A stretch of DNA of 17,115 nt from CAYYED01 sp964470785. Its GTDB lineage: Bacteria; Patescibacteriota; Minisyncoccia; Minisyncoccales; PEYH01. Shown here in pieces: positions 1 to 6,232 of the stretch; position 1 is the stretch's first letter; each line of letters begins with the position of its first letter. The DNA lies in contig CAYYED010000034.1 of the NCBI GenBank assembly GCA_964470785.1, forward strand, positions 1-17,115, read 5' to 3'. Made by a program: the position numbers and the translations under genes. The notes under the pieces were generated by a model. It saw only the letters and a program-made list of their open reading frames with translations, was not told the origin of the DNA and did not search any database.

Positions 1-25
1 ATTAACAATAATTTAAGCAAAATTT

Positions 26-1729
26 ATGCAAACAAAAACTAAACAACACCATACTCAAGATGAGTCTCTACAAATCATTCCCTTAGGCGGACAAGAAGAG
101 GTGGGAAGAAATATGGCGGTTATTGAATACGGAAAAGATATTGTCATCATTGATATGGGCCTTCAGTTTCCCGAAGAAAACATGCCCGGCATTGACTATA
201 TCATCCCTAATGTCAGCTATCTTAAAGGAAAGGAACGTAATATTAGAGGAGTAATATTCACCCACGGCCATCTTGACCATATCGGCGCCGCTCCCCTGCT
301 TTTAGAGCGGCTGGGCTATCCTTTATGCATTGGCAGAAAATTCACTTTAGCCCTGGTAAAATATCGATTAGACGACCATAAAAAAAACTCCTCAAAACGG
401 CTTAAATCAATTGAGTTGCAATCTACCAATGAAAAAATTAATTTAGGCGCTTTTAATGTTGAGTTTTTTGATGTAGAACATTCTATTATAGACGCTATTG
501 GAGTTATATTAAAAACCCCGGCCGGAACAATAATACATACGGGCGACTGGACACTTGGCACGCTTGCCAATGAAAAACCTATCTTCTATCATCACTTGTC
601 CCGCCTTCCCAGGCCTACAATTTTAATGATGGAATCTCTCGGCTCTACTTCTGATAAGCCGTTAATCACCGAGAAGGAAATGTGGCAGAATTTAAGAAAA
701 ATTATAGACAATGCGCCGGGCAGAATCATTATTGCCACTTTTTCTACCCAAATTAAAAGAGTACGCGACATTATCCAACACGCCGAACAAACAGGAAAAA
801 AAGTGGTTATGGAAGGATATTCTATGAAAACAAATATTCAGCTCGCTAAAAATCTTGGATATATTAAGGCCCACGAAAACACAATTGTAGATATTAAAAA
901 AATAAAGGACATTCCTGAAAATAAGATTATTATTGTCTGCACCGGCGCCCAGGGAGAAACCCGGGCCGTATTAAGCAGAATTGTCTCGGGAAATCACCGC
1001 TCTATAAAATTAAAAAAGAATGACACGGTTATTTTTTCCTCTTCGGTTATTCCCGGCAACGAACGCTCTATTCAACATCTCAAAGATAGTCTTTACCGCC
1101 AATGCGACAATGTTTATCACAGCGAAATCGTGGATATTCATGTTAGCGGACACAATAATATTGAAGCTATTAAAAAACTGATAAAACAAATTAAGCCATC
1201 TTATGTTGTTCCGGTATATGCTAACTACTATATGCTTAAAGAAGCTCAGAAAATAATTGCCCAAACCGGCTTTGTTGCTAAAAAAGATATCTTCGTTTTA
1301 GACAACGGGCACATTATAAACTTCAATAAAAATAAAAAGCCGTTTATTGAAAGAAACAAAGCCAATACCAGCTATGTCTTTATTGACGGGCTGGGTGTCA
1401 CCGATTTGGAGGCAGTGGTATTGCGCGACAGAAAAGCGCTGGCAAATGACGGCATTTTTGTTATTATTGCCGTGATTGATTCCAAAACCGGCAAAGTTAT
1501 CACTTCTCCCGATGTAATCTCCCGCGGGTTTGTCTACTTAGAGGACTCTAAGGAACTGCTTAAAAGAGCGCGCAAAAAAACAATTGATATTATAGAAAAG
1601 TCCGCCGGCTCCGGAAAATCAATCAGCTGGTCTTATGTAAAAAATAATCTTCGAGACAAACTCGGTAATTTCTTCTATCAAGAAACAAAAAAACGGCCAA
1701 TGATTCTGCCCGTTATAATTGAGGTCTAA
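26..1729 (+). CDS. rnj: Ribonuclease J (metallo-beta-lactamase / beta-CASP RNase), divergent
   Basis: 567-aa RNase J, a cytoplasmic metal-dependent 5'-3' exo/endoribonuclease of RNA decay and maturation. The N-terminus (IIPLGGQEEVGRNM, about 17-30) opens a metallo-beta-lactamase domain. It holds the HxHxDH motif (H80, H82, D84, H85), H152 in HSIIDAIG and D174 in HTGDW. A beta-CASP domain follows, about 200-360, then SGH (H376), and a C-terminal domain ending PVIIEV. Length is normal for the family. The position 22 residues after H376, a metal-binding His in the PVHGEY motif of RNase J1 (H390), is Tyr398 here (PVYANY). The ESLGST segment also departs from the usual DST loop. It may be a paralogue with altered activity. 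The ATG at 26 has no Shine-Dalgarno; a weak -10-like TAATTT lies 11 nt upstream. The gene converges on the mutase gene. Confidence 0.93.
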   Translation: MQTKTKQHHTQDESLQIIPLGGQEEVGRNMAVIEYGKDIVIIDMGLQFPEENMPGIDYIIPNVSYLKGKERNIRGVIFTHGHLDHIGAAPLLLERLGYPLCIGRKFTLALVKYRLDDHKKNSSKRLKSIELQSTNEKINLGAFNVEFFDVEHSIIDAIGVILKTPAGTIIHTGDWTLGTLANEKPIFYHHLSRLPRPTILMMESLGSTSDKPLITEKEMWQNLRKIIDNAPGRIIIATFSTQIKRVRDIIQHAEQTGKKVVMEGYSMKTNIQLAKNLGYIKAHENTIVDIKKIKDIPENKIIIVCTGAQGETRAVLSRIVSGNHRSIKLKKNDTVIFSSSVIPGNERSIQHLKDSLYRQCDNVYHSEIVDIHVSGHNNIEAIKKLIKQIKPSYVVPVYANYYMLKEAQKIIAQTGFVAKKDIFVLDNGHIINFNKNKKPFIERNKANTSYVFIDGLGVTDLEAVVLRDRKALANDGIFVIIAVIDSKTGKVITSPDVISRGFVYLEDSKELLKRARKKTIDIIEKSAGSGKSISWSYVKNNLRDKLGNFFYQETKKRPMILPVIIEV

Positions 1730-1783
1730 CCTCCCCCACCTCTTTCCTCCCCCTCAAAGAGGGGGAGGATTAAGGAGGGGGTT
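1713..1783. repeat. C-rich hairpin repeat, copy 1, overlapping the RNase J stop
   Basis: Member of a dispersed C-rich family. The core hairpin is CCTCCCCCTC-aaa-GAGGGGGAGG (about 1747-1769), flanked by CTCCCCCACC on the left and GGAGGGGGT on the right. It begins directly at the RNase J stop and lies between convergent genes, so it could act as a bidirectional terminator, although there is no strong T-tract. The stretch including the last 17 bases of the RNase J gene recurs almost unchanged at 3364-3434 and 6077-6147. Confidence 0.85.
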
Positions 1784-1795
1784 TAAGAAGGGGGT

Positions 1796-3151
1796 TTAAC
1801 TTTCAATAATTCCCCTCAACTCCTCCACCTTCTCTTCCAGTAATTCCCGAGTTTTTGCCTCTACTAACAAGCGCAAAAGCGGCTCGGTGTTTGATGCCCT
1901 GACATTAAACCACCAATTCGGATATTCTACGGTAACGCCATCTATGTGAAAAATTTCTCCGTCAGAAAAACGCTCCTCTATCTGTTTAATTTTATTTTCG
2001 CTATTTTCAACCTGAAAATTAATTTCCCCGGTATTAAAGTATTTTTGCATCGGCGCAACCAATTTATGTATTGCGCTTTTTTCTTTTTTAAGAATTGCTA
2101 ACAGCCGCACAAAGCTTAAAAGAGCGCTCTCGGCGTAAGAAAAGTCCTGCCAAAAATAATGCCCGGACAGCTCTCCTCCAAAAAACGCTTTCTCCTCGCG
2201 CATAATTGTCCTTAAATTCGGATAGCCAACCTTGGACTTAATTACCTCTCCTCCCCACCCTTTTATTGCCTCTCTTGCTCCCCTGCTAATCCGGGCATCG
2301 CAAGGAACTTTTTTGTTTTCCATTATCGGCAAATAGTGCTTGGCAAACAGCCCGATTAAAAAATCATTTTTAATTAATCGCCCTTCTCCGTCTAAAGCCA
2401 TAAATCTATCTCCGTCTCCATCAAACAAAACACCTAAATCAAAATCTTGTTTCTGTATTAATTCCTGGATACCCTTAATAGCGGAAGCGTCCAGCGGGTT
2501 GGGTTCATGGTTGGGAAACTCTCCATCCGGCTCCATATATAAACCTTTATATTGAAACCTTAATTCTTTCGCCAATTTTTCAAAAATCGGACCAACCATT
2601 CCGTTTCCGCAATCAACCGCTATTTTAAATTTAGAAAGATTAATTCCCTGTGTTTGTAACTTTAAAAAATCAATATATTCATTAAGTAAATTAATTTTTT
2701 TTGTTTCTCCTTTTGTTCTGCCGGAAGGCGGAGAAGAAAGAGTTTTTACCAATTCTCTGGTCTTAACTACCCCATCAACCTCTGCCAAGGCCCTTACTCC
2801 TTTTAAAGAAAACTTAATCCCATTATATTTTTTGGGATTATGTGAAGCCGTAACCATTGCCGAACCGTCTGCTTTAAGGTGCCAGTTGGCAAAATAGTTC
2901 AAAGGCGTAGTGGAAAGCCCGATGTCTATTACTTGGCAACCTTCTTCTGCCAATCCCTTAGCCAATTCTTGACAAAGTCCTTCAGAGGATTTTCTAATAT
3001 CACGGCTTATTGCAATAACCGGCTGTTCTTTTTGGTAAAACTGTTTAACAAAAATGCCAAAAGCCCGCCCGATTTTATAAATCGCTCCTTTGTTTATTTG
3101 TTCGGGATAGACGCCCCTGATATCATATGCCTTGAAAATGGAGTAATCCAT
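1796..3151 (-). CDS. manB: Phosphomannomutase/phosphoglucomutase (alpha-D-phosphohexomutase family)
   Basis: 451-aa phosphohexomutase that interconverts hexose 1- and 6-phosphates via a phosphoserine. It supplies Man-1-P or Glc-1-P for cell-envelope and nucleotide-sugar synthesis. All family signatures are visible: FKAYDIRG at 6-13, the active-site serine loop TASHNP (101-106, S103), the metal-binding loop DGDGDR (244-249), the sugar-binding loop GELSGH (326-331) and the phosphate-binding loop RASNTEP (418-424). It has the usual four-domain length. The split between PMM and PGM activity cannot be read from sequence. The ATG at 3151 has no Shine-Dalgarno; TAAAAT lies 8 nt upstream, suggesting a very short leader. 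A short linker (PPSGR, about 141-145) is encoded by a small hairpin. Confidence 0.93.
   Translation of the reverse strand: MDYSIFKAYDIRGVYPEQINKGAIYKIGRAFGIFVKQFYQKEQPVIAISRDIRKSSEGLCQELAKGLAEEGCQVIDIGLSTTPLNYFANWHLKADGSAMVTASHNPKKYNGIKFSLKGVRALAEVDGVVKTRELVKTLSSPPSGRTKGETKKINLLNEYIDFLKLQTQGINLSKFKIAVDCGNGMVGPIFEKLAKELRFQYKGLYMEPDGEFPNHEPNPLDASAIKGIQELIQKQDFDLGVLFDGDGDRFMALDGEGRLIKNDFLIGLFAKHYLPIMENKKVPCDARISRGAREAIKGWGGEVIKSKVGYPNLRTIMREEKAFFGGELSGHYFWQDFSYAESALLSFVRLLAILKKEKSAIHKLVAPMQKYFNTGEINFQVENSENKIKQIEERFSDGEIFHIDGVTVEYPNWWFNVRASNTEPLLRLLVEAKTRELLEEKVEELRGIIES
2717..2734. repeat. Small palindrome inside the phosphohexomutase gene
   Basis: TCTGCC-ggaa-GGCGGA forms a 6-bp stem with one wobble. 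It encodes the PPSGR stretch in the linker after domain 1, a region where length varies among homologues. It may be a translated remnant of a palindromic repeat, but the hairpin is short and could be chance. Confidence 0.3.
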
Positions 3152-3231
3152 AAATAACTATTTTAAAATTGTTATTTCTTATATCCTTTATTTTACCCTA
3201 AAATACAGCTTGGGAGCAATACGCTACGCTC

Positions 3232-3269
3232 GCCTAATTTTCAATTTTCAATAAATTTTTAATTTCTAA
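3232..3269. repeat. AT-rich repeat (AATTTTCAATTTCTAA type)
   Basis: Short run of AATTTTCAATTTTCAA and TTTTTAATTTCTAA words. It belongs to the same simple AT-rich family as the elements around rpsR and around the four-helix-bundle gene. Confidence 0.6.
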
Positions 3270-3282
3270 TGGCTATATGCCA

Positions 3283-3434
3283 AATACCCCATCCCCCTCC
3301 TTCCTCTCCCTTCCCTTAGGGAAGGGAGAGGATGAAGAGAGACCCCCACCTCTTTCCTCCCCCTTATAATTGAGGTCTAACCTCCCCCGCCTCTTTCCTC
3401 CCCCTCAAAGAGGGGGAGGATGAAGGAGGGGGTT
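3283..3434. repeat. Composite C-rich repeat, copies 2 and 3
   Basis: First half: CCCC-rich arm with hairpin CTCTCCCTTCCC-tta-GGGAAGGGAGAG (about 3305-3331). It runs through GACCCCCACCTCTTTCC into a piece identical to the RNase J gene end (TTATAATTGAGGTCTAA, 3364-3380). A complete C-rich element with hairpin CCTCCCCCTC-aaa-GAGGGGGAGG (about 3398-3420) follows. The second half matches 1713-1783 with only two differences. The same composite recurs at 6000-6147. Confidence 0.85.
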
Positions 3435-3439
3435 TTCTG

Positions 3440-3468
3440 TTGACAAAGTAAAGATTTTTTGATAAATT
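3440..3468 (+). promoter_or_regulatory. Promoter of the rpsF-ssb-rpsR cluster
   Basis: A perfect -35 TTGACA (3440-3445), a 17-nt spacer and -10 TAAATT (3463-3468, 4 of 6 consensus). The -10 ends 11 nt before the rpsF ATG at 3480, so the transcript would start about 5 nt before the start codon, nearly leaderless. This agrees with the lack of a Shine-Dalgarno. The promoter abuts the end of the C-rich composite repeat. Confidence 0.65.
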
Positions 3469-3479
3469 TAAGAAAAATT

Positions 3480-3932
3480 ATGGAAAAAACATACGAACTC
3501 ACCTGTATAATATCAGCCCGTCCGGAAGAAACGGAACGGAACCAAATAGCAGAAAAAATCGGCAAGATTATTAAGGGCAATGACGGAAAAATCACGGCTA
3601 TGACCCCTCCGGGACCGGTAAATCTCGGCTATCCCATCAAAGATGAACAAAAGGGCTATATGGCTATTTTTGTTTTTAATTACCAAGGAAAAAAACCGAC
3701 TGATATTAAAAATAAAGCGGAAAAAGAGCAAAACATTTTAAGGTGTTTTCTTGCTATAAAACATCCCCTTAAACCGGTTGCTTTCCATCCTGCTCCGCCT
3801 GTTGAAAAAGAAAGAGGGACTGAAAAAGAAAGAAAAATTGAAAAACAAGATATAAAAGAAAATAAAAAGGTGGAACTTGGAGAAATTGATAAGAAATTAG
3901 AAGAAATCTTTAATCCTAAAAAAAACAATTAA
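3480..3932 (+). CDS. rpsF: 30S ribosomal protein S6
   Basis: 150-aa bS6, a component of the 30S platform that binds 16S rRNA together with S18. Residues 2-12 (EKTYELTCIIS) form the first strand, VNLGYPIKDEQKGY (48-60) matches the S6 LAYPI motif, and AEKEQNILRCFLAI (80-93) is the last core segment. A Lys/Glu-rich tail (about 108-150) extends the usual ~95-aa core, as is common in CPR S6 proteins. The ATG at 3480 is preferred over an in-frame TTG at 3459 because it fits the family N-terminus and the TTG lies inside the promoter. ssb follows 10 nt downstream. Confidence 0.92.
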   Translation: MEKTYELTCIISARPEETERNQIAEKIGKIIKGNDGKITAMTPPGPVNLGYPIKDEQKGYMAIFVFNYQGKKPTDIKNKAEKEQNILRCFLAIKHPLKPVAFHPAPPVEKERGTEKERKIEKQDIKENKKVELGEIDKKLEEIFNPKKNN

Positions 3933-3942
3933 ATTAAAAAAT

Positions 3943-4398
3943 ATGAACTTAAATAAAGTATTTTTATTGGGACGTCTCACCGCTGATCCGGAGCTACGAA
4001 ACCTTCCTTCAGGCCAATCGGTTTGTAGTTTGCGTATCGCAACTAACAGGGTCTGGAATGACCGAGAAAGCGGTGAAAAAAAGCAAAGCGTAGAGTTTCA
4101 TAATGTCGTTACCTGGGGCAAGATAGCCAATGTTGCTTCCCAATATCTTAATAAAGGAAGTTTAGCCCTTATAGAGGGGCGGCTTAGCACAAGAAGCTGG
4201 GACGACCCTTCAGGTGTAAAAAAATACCGCACTGAAATTATTGCGGAGTATCTTCAATTGGGCCCGAAAAGAGAAGGTTCGACTCAACAAAGTACTGATT
4301 ATAGTTCTGAAAAAAAGGAAAAAGAAAACCCTTCTCAAGAAGAAATTCCCACTATTGAAGAGGGAGATGACATTGATGTAAACGAAATTCCCTACTGA
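3943..4398 (+). CDS. ssb: Single-stranded DNA-binding protein
   Basis: 151-aa SSB. The OB-fold covers about 1-108: MNLNKVFLLGRLTADPEL at the start, then SVEFHNVVTWGKIANVASQYL and GSLALIEGRL. It coats single-stranded DNA in replication, recombination and repair. A Gln/Ser/Glu-rich linker leads to an acidic tip ending DVNEIPY, a variant of the DDDIPF peptide through which SSB recruits partner proteins; the terminal aromatic is Tyr rather than Phe. The gene sits between rpsF and rpsR, the classic bacterial order, and is presumably cotranscribed. There is no Shine-Dalgarno. It ends in TGA. Confidence 0.95.
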   Translation: MNLNKVFLLGRLTADPELRNLPSGQSVCSLRIATNRVWNDRESGEKKQSVEFHNVVTWGKIANVASQYLNKGSLALIEGRLSTRSWDDPSGVKKYRTEIIAEYLQLGPKREGSTQQSTDYSSEKKEKENPSQEEIPTIEEGDDIDVNEIPY

Positions 4399-4401
4399 AT
4401 T

Positions 4402-4545
4402 AATTTTTAATTTCTAATTTTCAATTTTTAATCAATTTTCAATTTCTAATTTTTAAACTTAAAATTTTGGCTTACTGTTCCTGGTTTTAAAATTTAATCA
4501 TTAGAAATTGTTTAGAAATTAGAAATTAAGAATTAGAAATTTGTC
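4402..4545. repeat. AT-rich inverted repeat between ssb and rpsR
   Basis: The left arm has AATTTCTAATTTTCAATTT-type words and the right arm the complementary AGAAATTAGAAATTAAGAATTAGAAATT words. About 50 bp of less AT-simple sequence lies between them. It splits the rpsF-ssb-rpsR cluster and resembles a small non-coding inverted-repeat element. The transcript could fold into a long weak hairpin. Confidence 0.6.
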
Positions 4546-4551
4546 TTACAT

Positions 4552-4749
4552 ATGAATTGTTATTTCTGCAAACAAAGATCAAAAGAAGTTGACTTTAAAA
4601 ACGCCGGAGAACTTAAGATATTTATTACTTCTTTAGGTAAAATCAAGCCCCGAGCCAGAACCGGGCTTTGCGGTTTTCACCAAAGAAAAGTAGCTCAAGC
4701 AATAAAAAGAGCCCGCCATTTGGGGCTGCTTTCGGCAACAAATAAATAA
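4552..4749 (+). CDS. rpsR: 30S ribosomal protein S18
   Basis: 65-aa bS18, partner of S6 on the 30S platform. The C-terminal signature KIKPRARTGLCGFHQRKVAQAIKRARHLGLL (about 30-60) is clear. It keeps a full zinc-knuckle pattern, C3-x2-C6 with C40-x2-H43, the metal-binding form of S18. Length is at the short end for the family. Gene order with rpsF and ssb supports the call. There is no Shine-Dalgarno before the ATG; the gap to ssb holds an AT-rich repeat. Confidence 0.93.
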   Translation: MNCYFCKQRSKEVDFKNAGELKIFITSLGKIKPRARTGLCGFHQRKVAQAIKRARHLGLLSATNK

Positions 4750-4753
4750 TTTA

Positions 4754-4837
4754 CAATTTTCAATTTCTAAATTTTCAATTAAAAATTGAATCATTAGACC
4801 ATTGATTGAAAATTGAAAATTCGTAAATTGAAAATTG
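4754..4837. repeat. AT-rich inverted repeat between convergent rpsR and recA
   Basis: The ends CAATTTTCAATTT (4754-4766) and AAATTGAAAATTG (4825-4837) are a perfect 13-bp inverted repeat. Further internal complementarity includes TTCAATT-aaa-AATTGAA (about 4774-4790). It also contains ATTGAAAATTCGTAAATT, the word that forms the ends of the cassette between rpoB and rpoC. The hairpin lies after the stops of rpsR and recA and could end transcription from both sides. Confidence 0.65.
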
Positions 4838-4910
4838 AACAACCCTGTTCTGTGCCGCCAAACAACATTTTTTTAATATTGTGTTTTATGCTAAACACTC
4901 TCTACAAGAA

Positions 4911-5957
4911 TTATGCTTCTTCCCTGACCTTCTTCTCAAGGTCTTTTTTTATTCCATTTAAGATATTTTTATTTGCTCGCAAAAATTCTTTTGCTGCAGG
5001 CACTCCCTGCCCCAATTTCTCCTCCCCGTAATTAAACCAACTGCCGCTTCTCTGAATTATTTCATATTTAAGCGCGGCGTTTATTACATCAGCCAGATAA
5101 GAAATGCCTTCATTATAATAAATATCAAACTCTGCCGTTCTAAAAGGCGGAGCAGTTTTATTTTTGACAATTTTGGCTTGGATGCGCGAACCGACAATTT
5201 CATCGCCCTGTTTGATTTGAGCTCTTCTTTGTAAGCGAATTCTTACTGAAGCGTAAAACTTAAGCGCTAATCCGCCGGGCGTGGTCTCCGGATTACCAAA
5301 AGGAATCCCTATTTTCATTCTTGTTTGATTCAAAAAAACAACAATTGTTTTGGTGCTTGATTTAGAAACAATGCCCGAGAGTTTTCTTAATCCTTGGCTC
5401 ATTAGACGCGCTTGCAAACCAATATGCTGGTCTCCTATTTCTCCGGCAATCTCTCTTTGAGGGGTAAGAGCGGCCACAGAATCCACTACAATAATATCTA
5501 CGGCATTAGATCGCACCAAACTCTCTACAATCTGCAATGCCTGTTCCCCGGAATCCGGCTGGGAAATCAAAAGGTCGTCCACGTTGACTCCGAGACGCTT
5601 GGCATACTGGGGATCAAGAGCATGCTCTGCATCTATAAACGCGGCAATTCCTCCTTTCTTCTGGGCTTCTGCCGCGCAGTGCAAAGCAAGGGTGCTTTTT
5701 CCCGAACTCTCCGGCCCAAAAATTTCTATTACCCTTCCCCGAGGCAAACCGCCAATAACCAGGGCCATATCTAAGGAAATAGAACCGGTAGAAATGGCAT
5801 CAACATGAACTGCCTGTATTTCTTTCAGCCGCATTATAGCTCCTTCGCCAAATTGTTTTTTTAATTCGTCAAGCGTTTCTTGGAGTTCCTTGTTTTTAGG
5901 AGATATTTCTTCTTGTTTTTCCTCCTTGTTTTTTTCTTTTTCTTCTTTTTTGGACAT
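4911..5957 (-). CDS. recA: Recombinase RecA
   Basis: 348-aa RecA, the ATP-dependent strand-exchange protein of homologous recombination and the SOS co-protease. It shows Walker A GPESSGKST (81-89), DAEHALDP (109-116) with catalytic E111, Walker B IIVVDSVAAL (155-164), loop L1 around GEIGDQHIGLQARLMSQ (172-188) and loop L2 with NQTRMKIGIPFGNPETTPGG (210-229). The N-terminus carries about 20 extra Lys/Glu-rich residues, and the C-terminus lacks the strongly acidic tail of E. coli RecA. The start at 5957 is 5 nt after a -10-like TATAAA, suggesting a leaderless message. ftsK lies upstream on the same strand, separated by 275 bp of repeats. Confidence 0.97.
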   Translation of the reverse strand: MSKKEEKEKNKEEKQEEISPKNKELQETLDELKKQFGEGAIMRLKEIQAVHVDAISTGSISLDMALVIGGLPRGRVIEIFGPESSGKSTLALHCAAEAQKKGGIAAFIDAEHALDPQYAKRLGVNVDDLLISQPDSGEQALQIVESLVRSNAVDIIVVDSVAALTPQREIAGEIGDQHIGLQARLMSQGLRKLSGIVSKSSTKTIVVFLNQTRMKIGIPFGNPETTPGGLALKFYASVRIRLQRRAQIKQGDEIVGSRIQAKIVKNKTAPPFRTAEFDIYYNEGISYLADVINAALKYEIIQRSGSWFNYGEEKLGQGVPAAKEFLRANKNILNGIKKDLEKKVREEA

Positions 5958-5962
5958 AACCT

Positions 5963-5991
5963 TTTATATTAATTCAAAATGCAAAATGCAA
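5963..5991 (-). promoter_or_regulatory. Putative recA promoter (leaderless)
   Basis: On the minus strand: -35-like TTGCAT (5991-5986, 3 of 6), 17-nt spacer, -10 TATAAA (5968-5963, 5 of 6). Only 5 nt separate the -10 from the recA ATG, so transcription would start at or next to the start codon. No LexA-like operator was recognised. Confidence 0.5.
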
Positions 5992-5999
5992 ATGTTTTA

Positions 6000-6147
6000 A
6001 ACCCCCTCCCCCACCTTCCTCCCCCTCCCGAAGGGAAGGGGAGGATGTAGGGAGACCCCCACCTATTTCCTCCCCCTTATAATTGAGGTCTAACCTCCCC
6101 CACCTTCCTCCCCCTCAAAAAGGGGGAGGATTAAGGAGGGGGTATTT
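6000..6147. repeat. Composite C-rich repeat, copies 4 and 5
   Basis: Second copy of the composite seen at 3283-3434. The first half has hairpin CCTCCCCCTCCC-gaa-GGGAAGGGGAGG (about 6019-6045). The linker GACCCCCACCTATTTCC leads to the RNase J-end fragment TTATAATTGAGGTCTAA (6077-6093), followed by a full element with hairpin CTCCCCCT-caaa-AGGGGGAG. It lies between ftsK and recA. Confidence 0.85.
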
Positions 6148-6154
6148 TAGTTTT

Positions 6155-6192
6155 GCCTAGCCCGCTGACTGCTTCAGCGGTCGGCATAGGAC
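6155..6192. repeat. Short palindromic element (CCTAGCCCGCTGA type)
   Basis: A hairpin with stem CCGCTGA (6162-6168) / TCAGCGG (6174-6180), closed at its base by CCTA (6156-6159) / TAGG (6187-6190). Its ends match those of the larger element at 8802-8925 on the opposite strand. It lies just past the ftsK stop and could serve as its terminator. Confidence 0.7.
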
Positions 6193-6232
6193 GCTTTTAG
6201 CTTTTAGTTTTCGCTTTATTTATTATACTCCC

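Larger units (their letters stand above)
3152..3479. other. Intergenic region between divergent mutase and rpsF genes
   Basis: 328 bp with no gene. From left to right it holds a probable short mutase promoter, an AT-rich repeat (about 3232-3269), a composite C-rich repeat (about 3283-3434) and the rpsF promoter (3440-3468). An open frame on the minus strand here reads through the repeat and is not credible as a gene. Confidence 0.7.

Noticed and set aside
3459..3479. Upstream TTG start for rpsF
   Set aside because: It lies inside the promoter spacer, and the ATG at 3480 gives the standard S6 N-terminus.
3377..3595. Minus-strand frames overlapping rpsF and the C-rich repeat
   Set aside because: They are shadows of rpsF and of the repeat, with no recognisable protein features.
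4396..4398. UGA recoding to glycine (genetic code 25)
   Set aside because: TGA ends ssb and rpoC at the expected protein ends, and no in-frame TGA occurs inside the conserved genes.
4855..4890. Possible recA terminator hairpin (ACAATATT/AATGTTGT)
   Set aside because: The stem is AT-rich with a wobble and has no clear T-tract; the inverted repeat at 4754-4837 is a better candidate.
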